From positions 1-32,208 of the forward strand of contig JADGQJ010000005.1 of NCBI GenBank assembly GCA_017881885.1: DNA of 32,208 nucleotides, given 5' to 3'. Of the stretch, positions 20,091 to 28,203 are shown piece by piece; position 1 is the first letter of the stretch; each line of letters opens with the position of its first letter. A program made the translations under genes and the position numbers. Below the pieces are notes generated by a model. That model saw only the letters and a program-made list of their open reading frames with translations, was not told the origin of the DNA and did not search any database. Source of the DNA: Chloroflexota bacterium (GTDB lineage: Bacteria; Chloroflexota; Limnocylindria; Limnocylindrales; CSP1-4).

Positions 20091-20236
20091 TTCCGGAGCG
20101 CCCTCGAACCCCGCGGCGAGCATCAAACTCGTGTTCTCTCGGAGTCTTTGGGTGCCGGGAACCACCATACGCACTCAGCCTTTGCGCCGAGTTACTTCGC
20201 GTTGCACTCGCGGCGAATGGCCCGCCACGCTGCGAG

Positions 20237-20252
20237 TGTTTCACGTGGAACG
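20237..20252. promoter_or_regulatory. parS site 1
   Basis: TGTTTCACGTGGAACG; its reverse complement CGTTCCACGTGAAACA matches the well-known parS TGTTCCACGTGAAACA at 15 of 16 bases. It is a ParB loading site, upstream of parAB. Confidence 0.93.
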
Positions 20253-20297
20253 GCATGCCCCGCCTCCCGTCGGAGCCACTGCCCGCCACGCCGCGAG

Positions 20298-20313
20298 TGT
20301 TTCACGTGGAACG
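20298..20313. promoter_or_regulatory. parS site 2
   Basis: A copy of the same 16-base site, exactly 61 bases after site 1 and in the same orientation. Confidence 0.93.
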
Positions 20314-20358
20314 GCATGCCCCGCCTCCCGTCGGAGCCACTGCCCGCCACGCCGCGAG

Positions 20359-20374
20359 TGTTTCACGTGGAACG
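20359..20374. promoter_or_regulatory. parS site 3
   Basis: The third identical 16-base site, exactly 61 bases after site 2. The repeat unit diverges two bases after this site. Confidence 0.93.
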
Positions 20375-20386
20375 GCCCGAAGCGTG

Positions 20387-20411
20387 TCGTTTCGGCTGCC
20401 GACCGAAACGA
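20387..20411. repeat. 9-bp inverted repeat next to the parS array
   Basis: TCGTTTCGG (20387-20395) and CCGAAACGA (20403-20411) form a perfect inverted repeat around a 7-base centre, 12 bases after the third parS site. It is unlike parS. It could be an operator for a dimeric regulator or a hairpin; no T-run follows. Confidence 0.6.
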
Positions 20412-20492
20412 AGAGGGTCCAGAGCACGCCTGCGGGGTGTTGACGGCCGCAAGACCCGCGCAGCACCGGTGCCACCGGACGATTGCCGTCGT

Positions 20493-20521
20493 TTGTTCAG
20501 GATTGCCTCCCGGCCTATACT
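20493..20521 (+). promoter_or_regulatory. Promoter of the mreD-PBP2-rodA operon
   Basis: TTGTTC (20493-20498, 3 of 6) and TATACT (20516-20521, 5 of 6) are separated by 17 bases. Transcription would start near 20528, about 70 bases before the mreD ATG. Confidence 0.6.
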
Positions 20522-20595
20522 CCCGAGGTCGTGCCGCCACCCGGCCTCTTCTTCCGGCCGGAGCGCTCCCCAAGTCAACCTCAAGACAGGCATCA

Positions 20596-21093
20596 ATGGG
20601 TCCCGTACTCGCCGCGTTAGGCGCTGCAATAGCGGCGGTCATGGAAGTGACGGTCGCCTCGCGGATCCACATCGCCGACGCACAACCCCAAATCGTTCTC
20701 GTGATTGCCATCCTCCTCACGCTGGTTATCGGCTTCGAGGAGGGCCTCGCATGGGCTTTCGTCGGCGGATTGTTCGTCGACCTTCTGGCCTTCCGACCGC
20801 TCGGCTCGACTATCTTCGGTCTCCTCGTCGTGGTCGGATTGGCGGCGGCTCTTAGCCCGATCCTGATTCGAATTCGATTCGCCAGCCCGCTCGTGGGCGT
20901 GATGTTGTTCACCCCCGTATTCATAATCCTTTCGACCGTAACGACCGGCCTCCTCCGGCCACCGGCTCCCGTGCTGCGCGTGTCCAACATGGCCGCGGCG
21001 ATGCTGGCAAACGTCCTCTTCGGAGCCCTGGTGGCCCCTCTGTTCATTGCCGTCCGCAGGCGGTGGGAGCAGCGGGAGCGCCTCAGCTGGTAA
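20596..21093 (+). CDS. mreD: Rod shape-determining protein MreD
   Basis: MreD is a small membrane protein of the elongasome. The 165-residue protein is almost entirely hydrophobic, with about five membrane segments. It contains the family-typical acidic and aromatic patch around FEEGLAWAFVGGLFVDLLAFRPLGST. The C-terminus is a short basic tail (RRRWEQRERLSW). The start is ATG at 20596 with AGG five bases upstream; the frame stays open further upstream through the parS region, which is not coding. mreB and mreC, usually just before mreD, are not present here. PBP2 begins 10 bases after the stop. Confidence 0.85.
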   Translation: MGPVLAALGAAIAAVMEVTVASRIHIADAQPQIVLVIAILLTLVIGFEEGLAWAFVGGLFVDLLAFRPLGSTIFGLLVVVGLAAALSPILIRIRFASPLVGVMLFTPVFIILSTVTTGLLRPPAPVLRVSNMAAAMLANVLFGALVAPLFIAVRRRWEQRERLSW

Positions 21094-21103
21094 GGAGGCG
21101 CCC

Positions 21104-23065
21104 GTGAGCGTCCAGATCGAACACCCCTCCGTCTCCGCCAAGAACGTCTACCGGTTCGGCTCATTCGGGCTGGCCGTCATCGTCGCGGTCGCGGCCTTGA
21201 GTGTGCGGATGTTCGACCTCCAGGTCATGCAGGGCCAGCAGGGCTATCAGATCTCCCAGGGCCAGGCGGCCGAGACGACCTCCGTGCCGGCAAGTCGGGG
21301 CTTGATCTACGACACGAGCGCCGGCAAGGGCGGTGCGGTCACGCACACCGCGCTGGTCAAGAACATCCCCAACTTCATCGTGGAGATCATCCCCCACGAC
21401 CTCCGGGTCGCGGACAAGCCTGTGGTTGTGCGGCGGCTCGCGTCGCTACTCAAGATGGATCCGATCGTCATCGACCAGGAACTCGACGGCGCGACGGGCT
21501 CGTTGTACGACCCGATCGTGATTGCCACGAATGTCGACACGAACGTGGCCCGCATGGTCGACGAAAACCAGGACGCCCTTCCCGGCGTGCAGGTGCTATC
21601 CGAGCCGTTGCGCCAGTACACGAACGGCCCACTTTTCGGAACGATCCTCGGCTATACGGGCCGGATCAACTCGGAGCCGAGCGCGGCGCAGAAAGCGGCC
21701 GGCTACTCGCAGGGGGACTTCACCGGCCTGGCAGGGCTCGAGCTCGAATATGAAAGCGAGCTGCGAGGGATCTACGGCAAGGAGACGGTCGCTCTCGATT
21801 CGAACGGCCAGCCGATCCAGGGTTTGACGACGTCGGTCACGCCGCCGATTCCGGGGTCATCGCTGACCCTGAGCATCGACACACACGAACAGACGCTTGC
21901 CCAGAACGCCCTCGCGTGGGGGATGAAGCAGGGCGCCGTGAAGATGGGCTCGATCATCGTCGAGAACCCCCAGAACGGCGAGATCCTCGCCATGGTCAGC
22001 CTGCCGGGCTACGACGACAACATCTTCGCCCAGGGCATCAGCCAGGCCGAATACCAGAAGATGCTCGTCGATCCGACGTTGCCGCTGGTCAACAAGGCCG
22101 TCACGGAGCAGTACGCACCGGGTTCGACTTACAAGCTGGTCACGGGCACGGCTGGACTCCAGGACGGGATCATCACGGCCGCATCCACTATCAATTCGCA
22201 GCCCTATATCCAGGTCGGAACCGAGAAGTTCTACGAATGGAACAAGACGGGGTGGGGTCCCCTGAACATCATCATGGGCCTGGCTCACTCGAGTGACACC
22301 TTCTTCTACCAGCTGGCCGACAGGGTCGGCCTCGTAAGACTCACCTACTGGGCCAAGCAGTTGGGGTTCGGAGAGCCGACCGGGATCGACCTTCCCAACG
22401 AGGCCACCGGCATCGTTCCCGACGACCAGTGGAAGCAGATCGCCAAGGGCGAGGGCCAGACGATGTTCAAAGGCGAAATCCTCCAGGCTGGCATCGGGCA
22501 GGGCTTCGACGCCTCATCGCCGTTGCAGCTTCTGAACGCGTACTGCGCCGTAATCAACGGCGGCAATCTGTGGACGCCGCATGTGGTCACTTCCATCAGC
22601 GATCCGAGCGGCAGCGTGACACCCGTTGCGCCCAAATTGATCCGCAAGCTCCCAGTCTCGCCGCAGAATCTTCAAACGATGCGTCTGGCCACTCGTGCAG
22701 TCGTCACCAGCCGTCACACGTACAACCTGGTCGAGTTGCCCATACAAGTCGCAGGCAAGACGGGAACGGCCGAATTCGGCACGGCGGACCGGTACGGTCG
22801 ACTGCCGTACCACGAATGGTTCGTCGGCTACACGCCCGGCGACGCGTTCAACGGGAACTTCTACGGGACGGACTCGCAGCTGGCCGTGCTCGTATTCACG
22901 TATGGCGCCGACACCTGGGGCGACATCTCGACCGAGATCGTCAAGTACTACCTCTGGACGCACTACAACCTCAGGGGCAAGCCCACGACCCAGAGTCTTG
23001 CCGGCCACGTGAACCTGTGGGCGTTCAAGCGCACGAACTTCTTCGGCACCGCCAACAACCACTGA
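21104..23065 (+). CDS. mrdA: Penicillin-binding protein 2 (class B elongasome transpeptidase)
   Basis: A peptidoglycan DD-transpeptidase that works with RodA in cell elongation. The start is GTG at 21104 with AAGGAGG (21092-21098) ideally placed and overlapping the mreD stop. The 653-residue protein has an N-terminal membrane anchor (about 18-40), the PBP dimerisation/pedestal domain (from VPASRGLIYD, about 61) and the transpeptidase domain. Active-site motifs are STYK (341-344, Ser341 nucleophile), SSD (396-398) and KTG (552-554, in GKTGTAEF). The RodA gene follows after 16 bases. The mreD-PBP2-RodA order supports PBP2 rather than FtsI. Confidence 0.95.
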   Translation: MSVQIEHPSVSAKNVYRFGSFGLAVIVAVAALSVRMFDLQVMQGQQGYQISQGQAAETTSVPASRGLIYDTSAGKGGAVTHTALVKNIPNFIVEIIPHDLRVADKPVVVRRLASLLKMDPIVIDQELDGATGSLYDPIVIATNVDTNVARMVDENQDALPGVQVLSEPLRQYTNGPLFGTILGYTGRINSEPSAAQKAAGYSQGDFTGLAGLELEYESELRGIYGKETVALDSNGQPIQGLTTSVTPPIPGSSLTLSIDTHEQTLAQNALAWGMKQGAVKMGSIIVENPQNGEILAMVSLPGYDDNIFAQGISQAEYQKMLVDPTLPLVNKAVTEQYAPGSTYKLVTGTAGLQDGIITAASTINSQPYIQVGTEKFYEWNKTGWGPLNIIMGLAHSSDTFFYQLADRVGLVRLTYWAKQLGFGEPTGIDLPNEATGIVPDDQWKQIAKGEGQTMFKGEILQAGIGQGFDASSPLQLLNAYCAVINGGNLWTPHVVTSISDPSGSVTPVAPKLIRKLPVSPQNLQTMRLATRAVVTSRHTYNLVELPIQVAGKTGTAEFGTADRYGRLPYHEWFVGYTPGDAFNGNFYGTDSQLAVLVFTYGADTWGDISTEIVKYYLWTHYNLRGKPTTQSLAGHVNLWAFKRTNFFGTANNH

Positions 23066-23081
23066 TCGAAGCGACGGATCT

Positions 23082-24236
23082 ATGAACTTCTTCCGCTCGG
23101 AGCCGATGAGGCTGCGGTCTTGGGCTCCCAAGGCCGCGTCGCTGACGTGGCGTCTCTACGACTTCCAGCTGACGACCTACGCCATCCTGTTGCTCTTGTT
23201 CGGCCTGGCGATGGCCTACAGCAACAGCGTCGGGGCGACTCACACGACGCTCTCGCCCGGCTCCCCCTTCGTTCGGTATCTGATGTGGGCCGTCATCGCG
23301 ATGGTCGTGTTCCTGATCGCCACCATGTTCGACTACAAGTGGCTCCGAACCTTCGCGTGGCCGATCTACTTTCTGAACGTCGGCCTGCTGATCCTGACGC
23401 TTCGGATCGGGTCGAGCACCGGTGACGCGGGGACGTCGGCACGCTGGATCGTGATCGCGGGCTTTCAGCTCCAATTCAGCGAACTGGCCAAGATCCTGAT
23501 GATCATCGTGTTTGCCGCGTTTCTGACGAGCCGCGCCGGAAACATAAGATCGGTCTGGACGGTCATCGGGACGATCATCATCCTCGGGCCGCCATGGGTT
23601 CTGGTCATGCTCCAGCCGGACCTCGGGACCTCGTTGGTGATGGTCGGGACCCTCGCCGGCATGCTGTTCATGTCCGGGGCAAGCCTTCGCTGGCTTGGAA
23701 CCCTGGTCGCCGCCGTGATCGGCGCCGTCCCCATCGTGTGGGAGAACCTGCACGAGTACCAGCGATTGCGGCTCCTGTCGTTGCTCAACCAGTCCCAGGA
23801 TCCGCGCGGCAGCGGGTATCAGCTTCTTCAAGCCAAGACTGCGGTCAACGCGGGCGGGCCATGGGGCAAAGGCCTGACCAACGGAACCGTGCCCTTGCCG
23901 GTCCAGACCACCGACTTCGTGTGGGGTGTCCTGGCCGAAGAGCTCGGGTTCTTCGGCTCGATGGTCGTCCTGGTGCTCTTCGTCGCCTTGATCTGGCGCC
24001 TTCTCGTCTGCTCGTGGAGGTCGGACGATCAGTTCGCCGTGCTCCTTGGCTGCGGCCTTGCCTCCCTGCTTCTATTCCAGGTCGTCGTCAACGTCGGCAT
24101 GGTGATCGGATTGATGCCCATCACGGGCATCCCTCTGCCCTTTATCACCTACGGCGGCGCGTCACTCGTAAGCCTCATGGGTGGGCTTGGGGTTCTGCAA
24201 AGCACCAACCTGAGACGTGAGCCGCCCGCCTGGTAG
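23082..24236 (+). CDS. rodA: RodA-type SEDS peptidoglycan glycosyltransferase
   Basis: A polytopic SEDS-family enzyme that polymerises lipid II and pairs with PBP2. The 384-residue protein has about ten membrane segments. Family motifs are FSELAKI (132-138), MLQPDLGTS (176-184), EYQRLRLLSLLNQSQDPRGSGYQLLQA (225-251), the TTDFVWGVLAEELGFFG stretch with the likely catalytic Asp278, and the C-terminal PITGIPLPFITYGGASL. The sequence and operon context favour RodA over FtsW. It starts at ATG, 16 bases after the PBP2 stop. A 185-base gap with a hairpin and a promoter follows. Confidence 0.94.
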   Translation: MNFFRSEPMRLRSWAPKAASLTWRLYDFQLTTYAILLLLFGLAMAYSNSVGATHTTLSPGSPFVRYLMWAVIAMVVFLIATMFDYKWLRTFAWPIYFLNVGLLILTLRIGSSTGDAGTSARWIVIAGFQLQFSELAKILMIIVFAAFLTSRAGNIRSVWTVIGTIIILGPPWVLVMLQPDLGTSLVMVGTLAGMLFMSGASLRWLGTLVAAVIGAVPIVWENLHEYQRLRLLSLLNQSQDPRGSGYQLLQAKTAVNAGGPWGKGLTNGTVPLPVQTTDFVWGVLAEELGFFGSMVVLVLFVALIWRLLVCSWRSDDQFAVLLGCGLASLLLFQVVVNVGMVIGLMPITGIPLPFITYGGASLVSLMGGLGVLQSTNLRREPPAW

Positions 24237-24301
24237 GCGGTAAGCAAAGGGGTCGGTTTGACCGCCGGCCCGATACGCCCGAGCGGTAGGACCGCGAGCC
24301 G

Positions 24302-24328
24302 GCCCCGCCGACCGTTGCCGGGCGGGGC
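24302..24328 (+). terminator. Candidate terminator after rodA
   Basis: GCCCCGCC (24302-24309) and GGCGGGGC (24321-24328) form an 8-bp GC-only stem with an 11-base loop, about 65 bases after the rodA stop. There is no T-run. The downstream promoter overlaps its right arm, so the two could interfere. Confidence 0.45.
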
Positions 24329-24343
24329 TGTCGCGCGTAGACT
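24315..24343 (+). promoter_or_regulatory. Candidate promoter of the radical SAM operon
   Basis: TTGCCG (24315-24320, 4 of 6) and TAGACT (24338-24343, 4 of 6) are exactly 17 bases apart. The predicted start near 24350 leaves a leader of about 70 bases before the ATG at 24422. Confidence 0.5.
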
Positions 24344-24421
24344 CGGCCACTCCGCCACGATCCCGCGCCCCAGGCCGGCCCCGAACGGCCCGCGATCTAC
24401 CGTCCGAACCCGTCACGAGCA

Positions 24422-26692
24422 ATGACCACGATCCTGCCCGCCGACCCGTCGCCGCCCAGCCTCGACCGGAGTGGGCCCTGCTACGCCCCGCCGCCGCTTC
24501 CATCCCTCGCCGTCGAGCGAGCGCTCGGCCGCGTCCGCAAGCCCGGCCGCTACGCCGGGGGGGAGTGGAATTCCGTCCAGAAGGACTGGGGATTGGTCGC
24601 GCTGAAGTGGTGCTTCGTTTACCCCGACCTGTACGAGATCGGGATGAGCAACCTCGGCCTGCGGATCCTGTACGAAGTCCTCAACGATCGTCCCGACAGG
24701 CTGGCCGAGCGCTGCTTCGCGCCCGACGTCGACCTGCAGGGTCAGCTGCGTTCGGCTCGACTGCCGCTTTGGAGCCTGGAGACCAGACGAGACGTTCGCG
24801 CTTTCGACGTCCTCGGTGTCAGCCTCGGCTACGAGCTTACATACACCAACCTCCTGGACATGCTCGACCTTGCCGGCATGCCGGTGACCACGGCGGACCG
24901 CACCGAAGCCGACCCGCTCGTCATCGCCGGCGGTTCCAGCGTGCTCAACCCGGAGCCGATCGCCGACTGTCTCGATGCCGTCCTGTTGGGCGAGGGCGAG
25001 GAAGCAGTCATCGAAATCAGCGACACTCTCGAGCAGATCGGTTGGCACCGCCGCCTCGGTCCCACCGGAGAGTGGCTCCGGGGAGTGTCCCGCGCCGACG
25101 CCCTTCTGGCCTTGGCCCGGATCCCGGGCGTCTACGTTCCGTCTCTGTATCGCCCCCAATACAACCCGGACGGCACGTTCGCCCGCCTGGAGCCGCTGGT
25201 GTCGGAGGCGCCGCCGCAGATCACGGGCCGGATCGCCGCCGACTTCGAAACCACCGTCCACGCCATCCGCCAGCTCGTGCCAAACATCGCCATCGTCTTC
25301 GACCGCGCCCAACTCGAGGTCATGCGCGGCTGCACACGAGGCTGCCGCTTCTGCCAGGCCGGAATGCATTATCGGCCGCTGCGCGAGCGTGCCCCGGACG
25401 TGGCGATCGCGGCCGCCCAGTCGATCCTCAACGCCACCGGGTACGAGGAGATCGGCCTTACCAGCCTGTCGACTGCCGACTACACATACGTCAACGAGGT
25501 AGCCACGGCGCTTCACCGCCTCCGGCCGCAGGCGTCCGTCTCGCTGCCGAGCACGCGCGTGGACGCGTTCACCGTGGATCTGGTCGACGCCATCGTCCCC
25601 AGCGGCCGGCGCGGCGGGTTCACGTTCGCGCCAGAGGCGGGCAGCCAGCGGCTCAGGGACGTCATCAACAAGGGAGTCAGCGACGAGGAAATTGCCCGCT
25701 GCGCCGAACTCGCCTTCCGCCGCGGCTGGAGCGCGCTCAAGTTCTACTTCATGATCGGGCTGCCTACCGAAACGATGGACGACGTCCTTGCGATCGGCGA
25801 TATCTGCCGCCGGGTCCTCGAGGTCGGCCGCCGGTACCACGGCAGCAAGGCCCAGGTGAAAGCGAACGTGTCGACCTTTGTGCCCAAGGTGGCGACGCCG
25901 TTCATGTGGTCCGGTCAGGACACGACGGCCGAGATCGAGGCCAAGGTTTCCGCCCTTCGACAGACGATGCACGGTCGCGGTCTGGACCTGCGTTGGACCG
26001 AGCCGCGGAGCTCGATCATCGAGGCCGCGCTGGGCAGGGGAGATCGGCGTCTCAATCCAGTCGTCCGGCGAGCGTGGCGCAAAGGTGCCCGGTTCGACGC
26101 CTGGGATGAGCACTTCAGCTTCCAGCTCTGGCTCGAGGCCTTCGAGGAGGAGGGGCTCGATCCCGCCTGGTATGCCCAGCGAGACATCCCGCTCGACGAA
26201 GCGCTGCCGTGGGACCACCTCAGCTGCGGCGTGACCCGCGAATTCCTTGCCCGCGACTACGGACTCGCGCTCTCGGGCAAGACTGTGGCCGACTGCCATT
26301 GGGGCCCGTGCTTCAACTGCGGCGTACCGACGGCGACGGGATTCGAGTGCCGGACCGGCGAGCAAGGTCCCCGCCGGCTACTCGTGCGGCCGGAGGCCGC
26401 CGAAGCCGAGCCGGGGGACGGCGTGGCCGCAGAAGAAAGCTCGAGCCGCTGGCGGTACGTCGGACCGCCGGGCGATCCGCGCCGTCAGGGTTCGGTCGGG
26501 CGCGCGGCCGCCGGCACTGCCACGGGCGGCGTCCCGGACGATGCGGCGGTTGCCGACTCAGGCGACAATGCCGAAGATACGGCAATGGCGTGGCCCTCCA
26601 ACCTCTTGGGGACGAAGGTGCAGTCGAAGAACGCAGGGCTCTCGGGTCTGGCGTCGCTGGTGGATGCGGCCGGCGGCGAGTCGACGGGGTGA
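24422..26692 (+). CDS. TIGR03960-type radical SAM protein of unknown function
   Basis: A 756-residue protein of the uncharacterised TIGR03960 radical SAM family. The N-terminal half (about 55-200) resembles a B12-binding-like Rossmann domain (YPDLYEIGMSNLGLRILYEVLN, then VLGVSLGYELTYTNLLDML). The radical SAM core carries CTRGCRFC (C304, C308, C311), which binds the 4Fe-4S cluster. A second Cys cluster near 640 (DCHWGPCFNCG) closes the conserved part. The last 100 residues are low complexity. Relatives are often encoded beside, or fused to, a TIGR03936/DUF2344 protein and next to rplU-rpmA, which suggests RNA or ribosome modification; the substrate is unknown. The ATG is at 24422. The stop overlaps the antiporter start (TGATG). 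Confidence 0.88.
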   Translation: MTTILPADPSPPSLDRSGPCYAPPPLPSLAVERALGRVRKPGRYAGGEWNSVQKDWGLVALKWCFVYPDLYEIGMSNLGLRILYEVLNDRPDRLAERCFAPDVDLQGQLRSARLPLWSLETRRDVRAFDVLGVSLGYELTYTNLLDMLDLAGMPVTTADRTEADPLVIAGGSSVLNPEPIADCLDAVLLGEGEEAVIEISDTLEQIGWHRRLGPTGEWLRGVSRADALLALARIPGVYVPSLYRPQYNPDGTFARLEPLVSEAPPQITGRIAADFETTVHAIRQLVPNIAIVFDRAQLEVMRGCTRGCRFCQAGMHYRPLRERAPDVAIAAAQSILNATGYEEIGLTSLSTADYTYVNEVATALHRLRPQASVSLPSTRVDAFTVDLVDAIVPSGRRGGFTFAPEAGSQRLRDVINKGVSDEEIARCAELAFRRGWSALKFYFMIGLPTETMDDVLAIGDICRRVLEVGRRYHGSKAQVKANVSTFVPKVATPFMWSGQDTTAEIEAKVSALRQTMHGRGLDLRWTEPRSSIIEAALGRGDRRLNPVVRRAWRKGARFDAWDEHFSFQLWLEAFEEEGLDPAWYAQRDIPLDEALPWDHLSCGVTREFLARDYGLALSGKTVADCHWGPCFNCGVPTATGFECRTGEQGPRRLLVRPEAAEAEPGDGVAAEESSSRWRYVGPPGDPRRQGSVGRAAAGTATGGVPDDAAVADSGDNAEDTAMAWPSNLLGTKVQSKNAGLSGLASLVDAAGGESTG

Positions 26693-28203
26693 TGCCGACA
26701 GGCCTCCAGGCGATCGCGACAATCTCGACCGACGTGACCACCGTGGCGGCGGCCGCGGCGACAGGGGCGGATTCCGGCGATACCACGCTCCAACTCATCC
26801 GTCTCTTCGTGCTGCTCGTCGGGGCCGCTGCCCTGGTGACGCTCCTGGCCCGCCGCATCAACCTGCCCTACACGGTTGCGCTCGTTGCCTTTGGGATGGT
26901 GGCGGGGGCGCTCTTCTCCCCGCTCCGGGTCGAGATAACTCCACAGCTGGTCCTGGTGGTCCTTCTGCCCGCTCTGGTTTTCGAAGCCTCGTACCAGATC
27001 GACTTCGGCAAGCTGCGCCCTTCGTTACTGGGTGTGTCGCTCCTCGCCGGGCCCGGGGTCCTCGTGAGCGCGGGGCTCGTGACCCTATTCCTGCACTTCG
27101 GCGCCGGGTTGCCGCCCGAACAGGCTTTCGTGGTGGGGGCGATGCTCGCCGCCACGGACCCGGCCGCGGTCATCGCCACGTTCAAGAGGCTCGCCTCGCC
27201 AAGGCGTCTGGCCACGCTCGTCGAGGCGGAGAGCATCTTCAACGACGGCACAGGCATCGTGGCCTTCACGATCGCGGTCGGCTTCGTGAGCAGCCGGACG
27301 TCGACCTCGCCGCTCGAGACCGGCATGACGTTCGTCTCCGTCGTCGTAATCAGCGCGGTGATCGGCGCGATCGCCGGGTGGGCGGCGTCGCGGGTCCTCC
27401 CCAACGTCGGCGACCACTTGATCGAGATCAGCCTTTCCGTCGTCCTGGCGTACGGCACGTACCTGGCCGCCGACGCATTCCACCAATCCGGGGTCATCGC
27501 CACTTCGGCCGCGGGGATCGTGCTCGGCAACTACGGCCGGCGCCTCGGACTGTCAGCGCGGACGGAGGAGGCACTCGACACGGTCTGGGAATTCGTCGCC
27601 TTCCTGGCCACCGCGTTCGTGTTCCTGGTGGTGGGATTCGCGATCTCGCTGCGCTCGCTCGCGGATGTGGCCGTGCCGATTGCGTGGGCTGTGGCGGCGA
27701 CCTTCGCCGGTCGCGCGATCATCGTTTATGGATTCCTCGGGACGCTTCGTGAGCTGCGGCGACGCGCGCCGAAGATGCGTCGGCTCGACGCCGAATCGCC
27801 CGACGTCTCGGACGACCGCGTACGCGACGAAGGCGATCTCCCGACGGGCTGGTTGCACGTCATCTACTGGTCGGGGCTGCGCGGGGCCGTCTCGACGGCG
27901 CTGGCACTGTCTCTGCCGGCCGACCTGCCGAACCGGTCGTTGCTTCAGGGAATCACATTCGGCGTCGTCCTCTTCACCCTCCTGGTCCAGGCCACGACGG
28001 CCGAGCTCGTGGTCAACCGGTGGGGCCGGAAGCCGATTCGCCCGCAGAAGCCGAGCAAAGCAAAGGCGAAGAGGCTCGAGCCGAGCGCCCCCGGCGCCTC
28101 CGCGGCAGAGTCGGCGGCGGTCGAACGAGCCGCCGAACGGCCGACTGTCGAGCCGCCGACCCTCGAACGGCCTGATGCCCCTGGGTCGGGCGCGCTCCGT
28201 TGA
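26692..28203 (+). CDS. CPA1-family sodium/proton antiporter
   Basis: A 503-residue monovalent cation:proton antiporter with about twelve membrane segments. Diagnostic motifs are LLPALVFEASYQID (91-104), GAMLAATDPAAVIATFKRL (149-167) and ESIFNDGTGIVAF (180-192) with the Asn184-Asp185 ion-binding pair. A cytoplasmic loop (about 345-385) is charged, and the C-terminal tail (from about 447) is low complexity. The start is taken as the ATG at 26692 overlapping the radical SAM stop; GTG at 26689 is possible. Its stop overlaps the DUF2344 start (TTGA). Its place between the two members of the radical SAM/DUF2344 pair is odd. Confidence 0.92.
   Translation: MPTGLQAIATISTDVTTVAAAAATGADSGDTTLQLIRLFVLLVGAAALVTLLARRINLPYTVALVAFGMVAGALFSPLRVEITPQLVLVVLLPALVFEASYQIDFGKLRPSLLGVSLLAGPGVLVSAGLVTLFLHFGAGLPPEQAFVVGAMLAATDPAAVIATFKRLASPRRLATLVEAESIFNDGTGIVAFTIAVGFVSSRTSTSPLETGMTFVSVVVISAVIGAIAGWAASRVLPNVGDHLIEISLSVVLAYGTYLAADAFHQSGVIATSAAGIVLGNYGRRLGLSARTEEALDTVWEFVAFLATAFVFLVVGFAISLRSLADVAVPIAWAVAATFAGRAIIVYGFLGTLRELRRRAPKMRRLDAESPDVSDDRVRDEGDLPTGWLHVIYWSGLRGAVSTALALSLPADLPNRSLLQGITFGVVLFTLLVQATTAELVVNRWGRKPIRPQKPSKAKAKRLEPSAPGASAAESAAVERAAERPTVEPPTLERPDAPGSGALR

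Larger units (their letters stand above)
20220..20376. repeat. 61-bp tandem repeat carrying parS sites
   Basis: Two full 61-base units (20220-20280 and 20281-20341) and a 35-base partial third (20342-20376) are nearly identical; units 1 and 2 differ at one visible position (T or C in CACGCYGCG). Each unit contains one parS site and, in the full units, the palindrome GGCATGCC. The near-identity suggests recent duplication or gene-conversion-like maintenance. Confidence 0.92.
20030..20595. other. 566-base divergent gap between parA and mreD
   Basis: This non-coding gap separates the leftward and rightward gene blocks. It holds a weak leftward promoter (20063-20090), a 61-bp tandem repeat with three parS sites (20220-20376), a 9-bp inverted repeat (20387-20411) and a rightward promoter (20493-20521). 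I see no DnaA boxes close to TTATCCACA and no AT-rich unwinding region, so it is not supported as an origin itself. Short open frames across the repeats are artefacts of the repeated sequence. Confidence 0.75.

Noticed and set aside
20220-20376. The 61-bp repeats as a CRISPR array
   Set aside because: The whole 61-bp unit is repeated with no unique spacers, and each unit contains parS.
20148-20443. Short plus-strand open frames across the repeats
   Set aside because: Their repeated peptides (such as RVFHVER) merely translate the parS-bearing repeat in different frames.
20030-20595. The parA-mreD gap as oriC
   Set aside because: No DnaA boxes or AT-rich unwinding stretch are visible; parS alone does not define an origin.
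24413-26365. A 650-codon minus-strand frame opposite the radical SAM gene
   Set aside because: The plus-strand protein has a clear cluster motif and domain order; the antisense frame has none.
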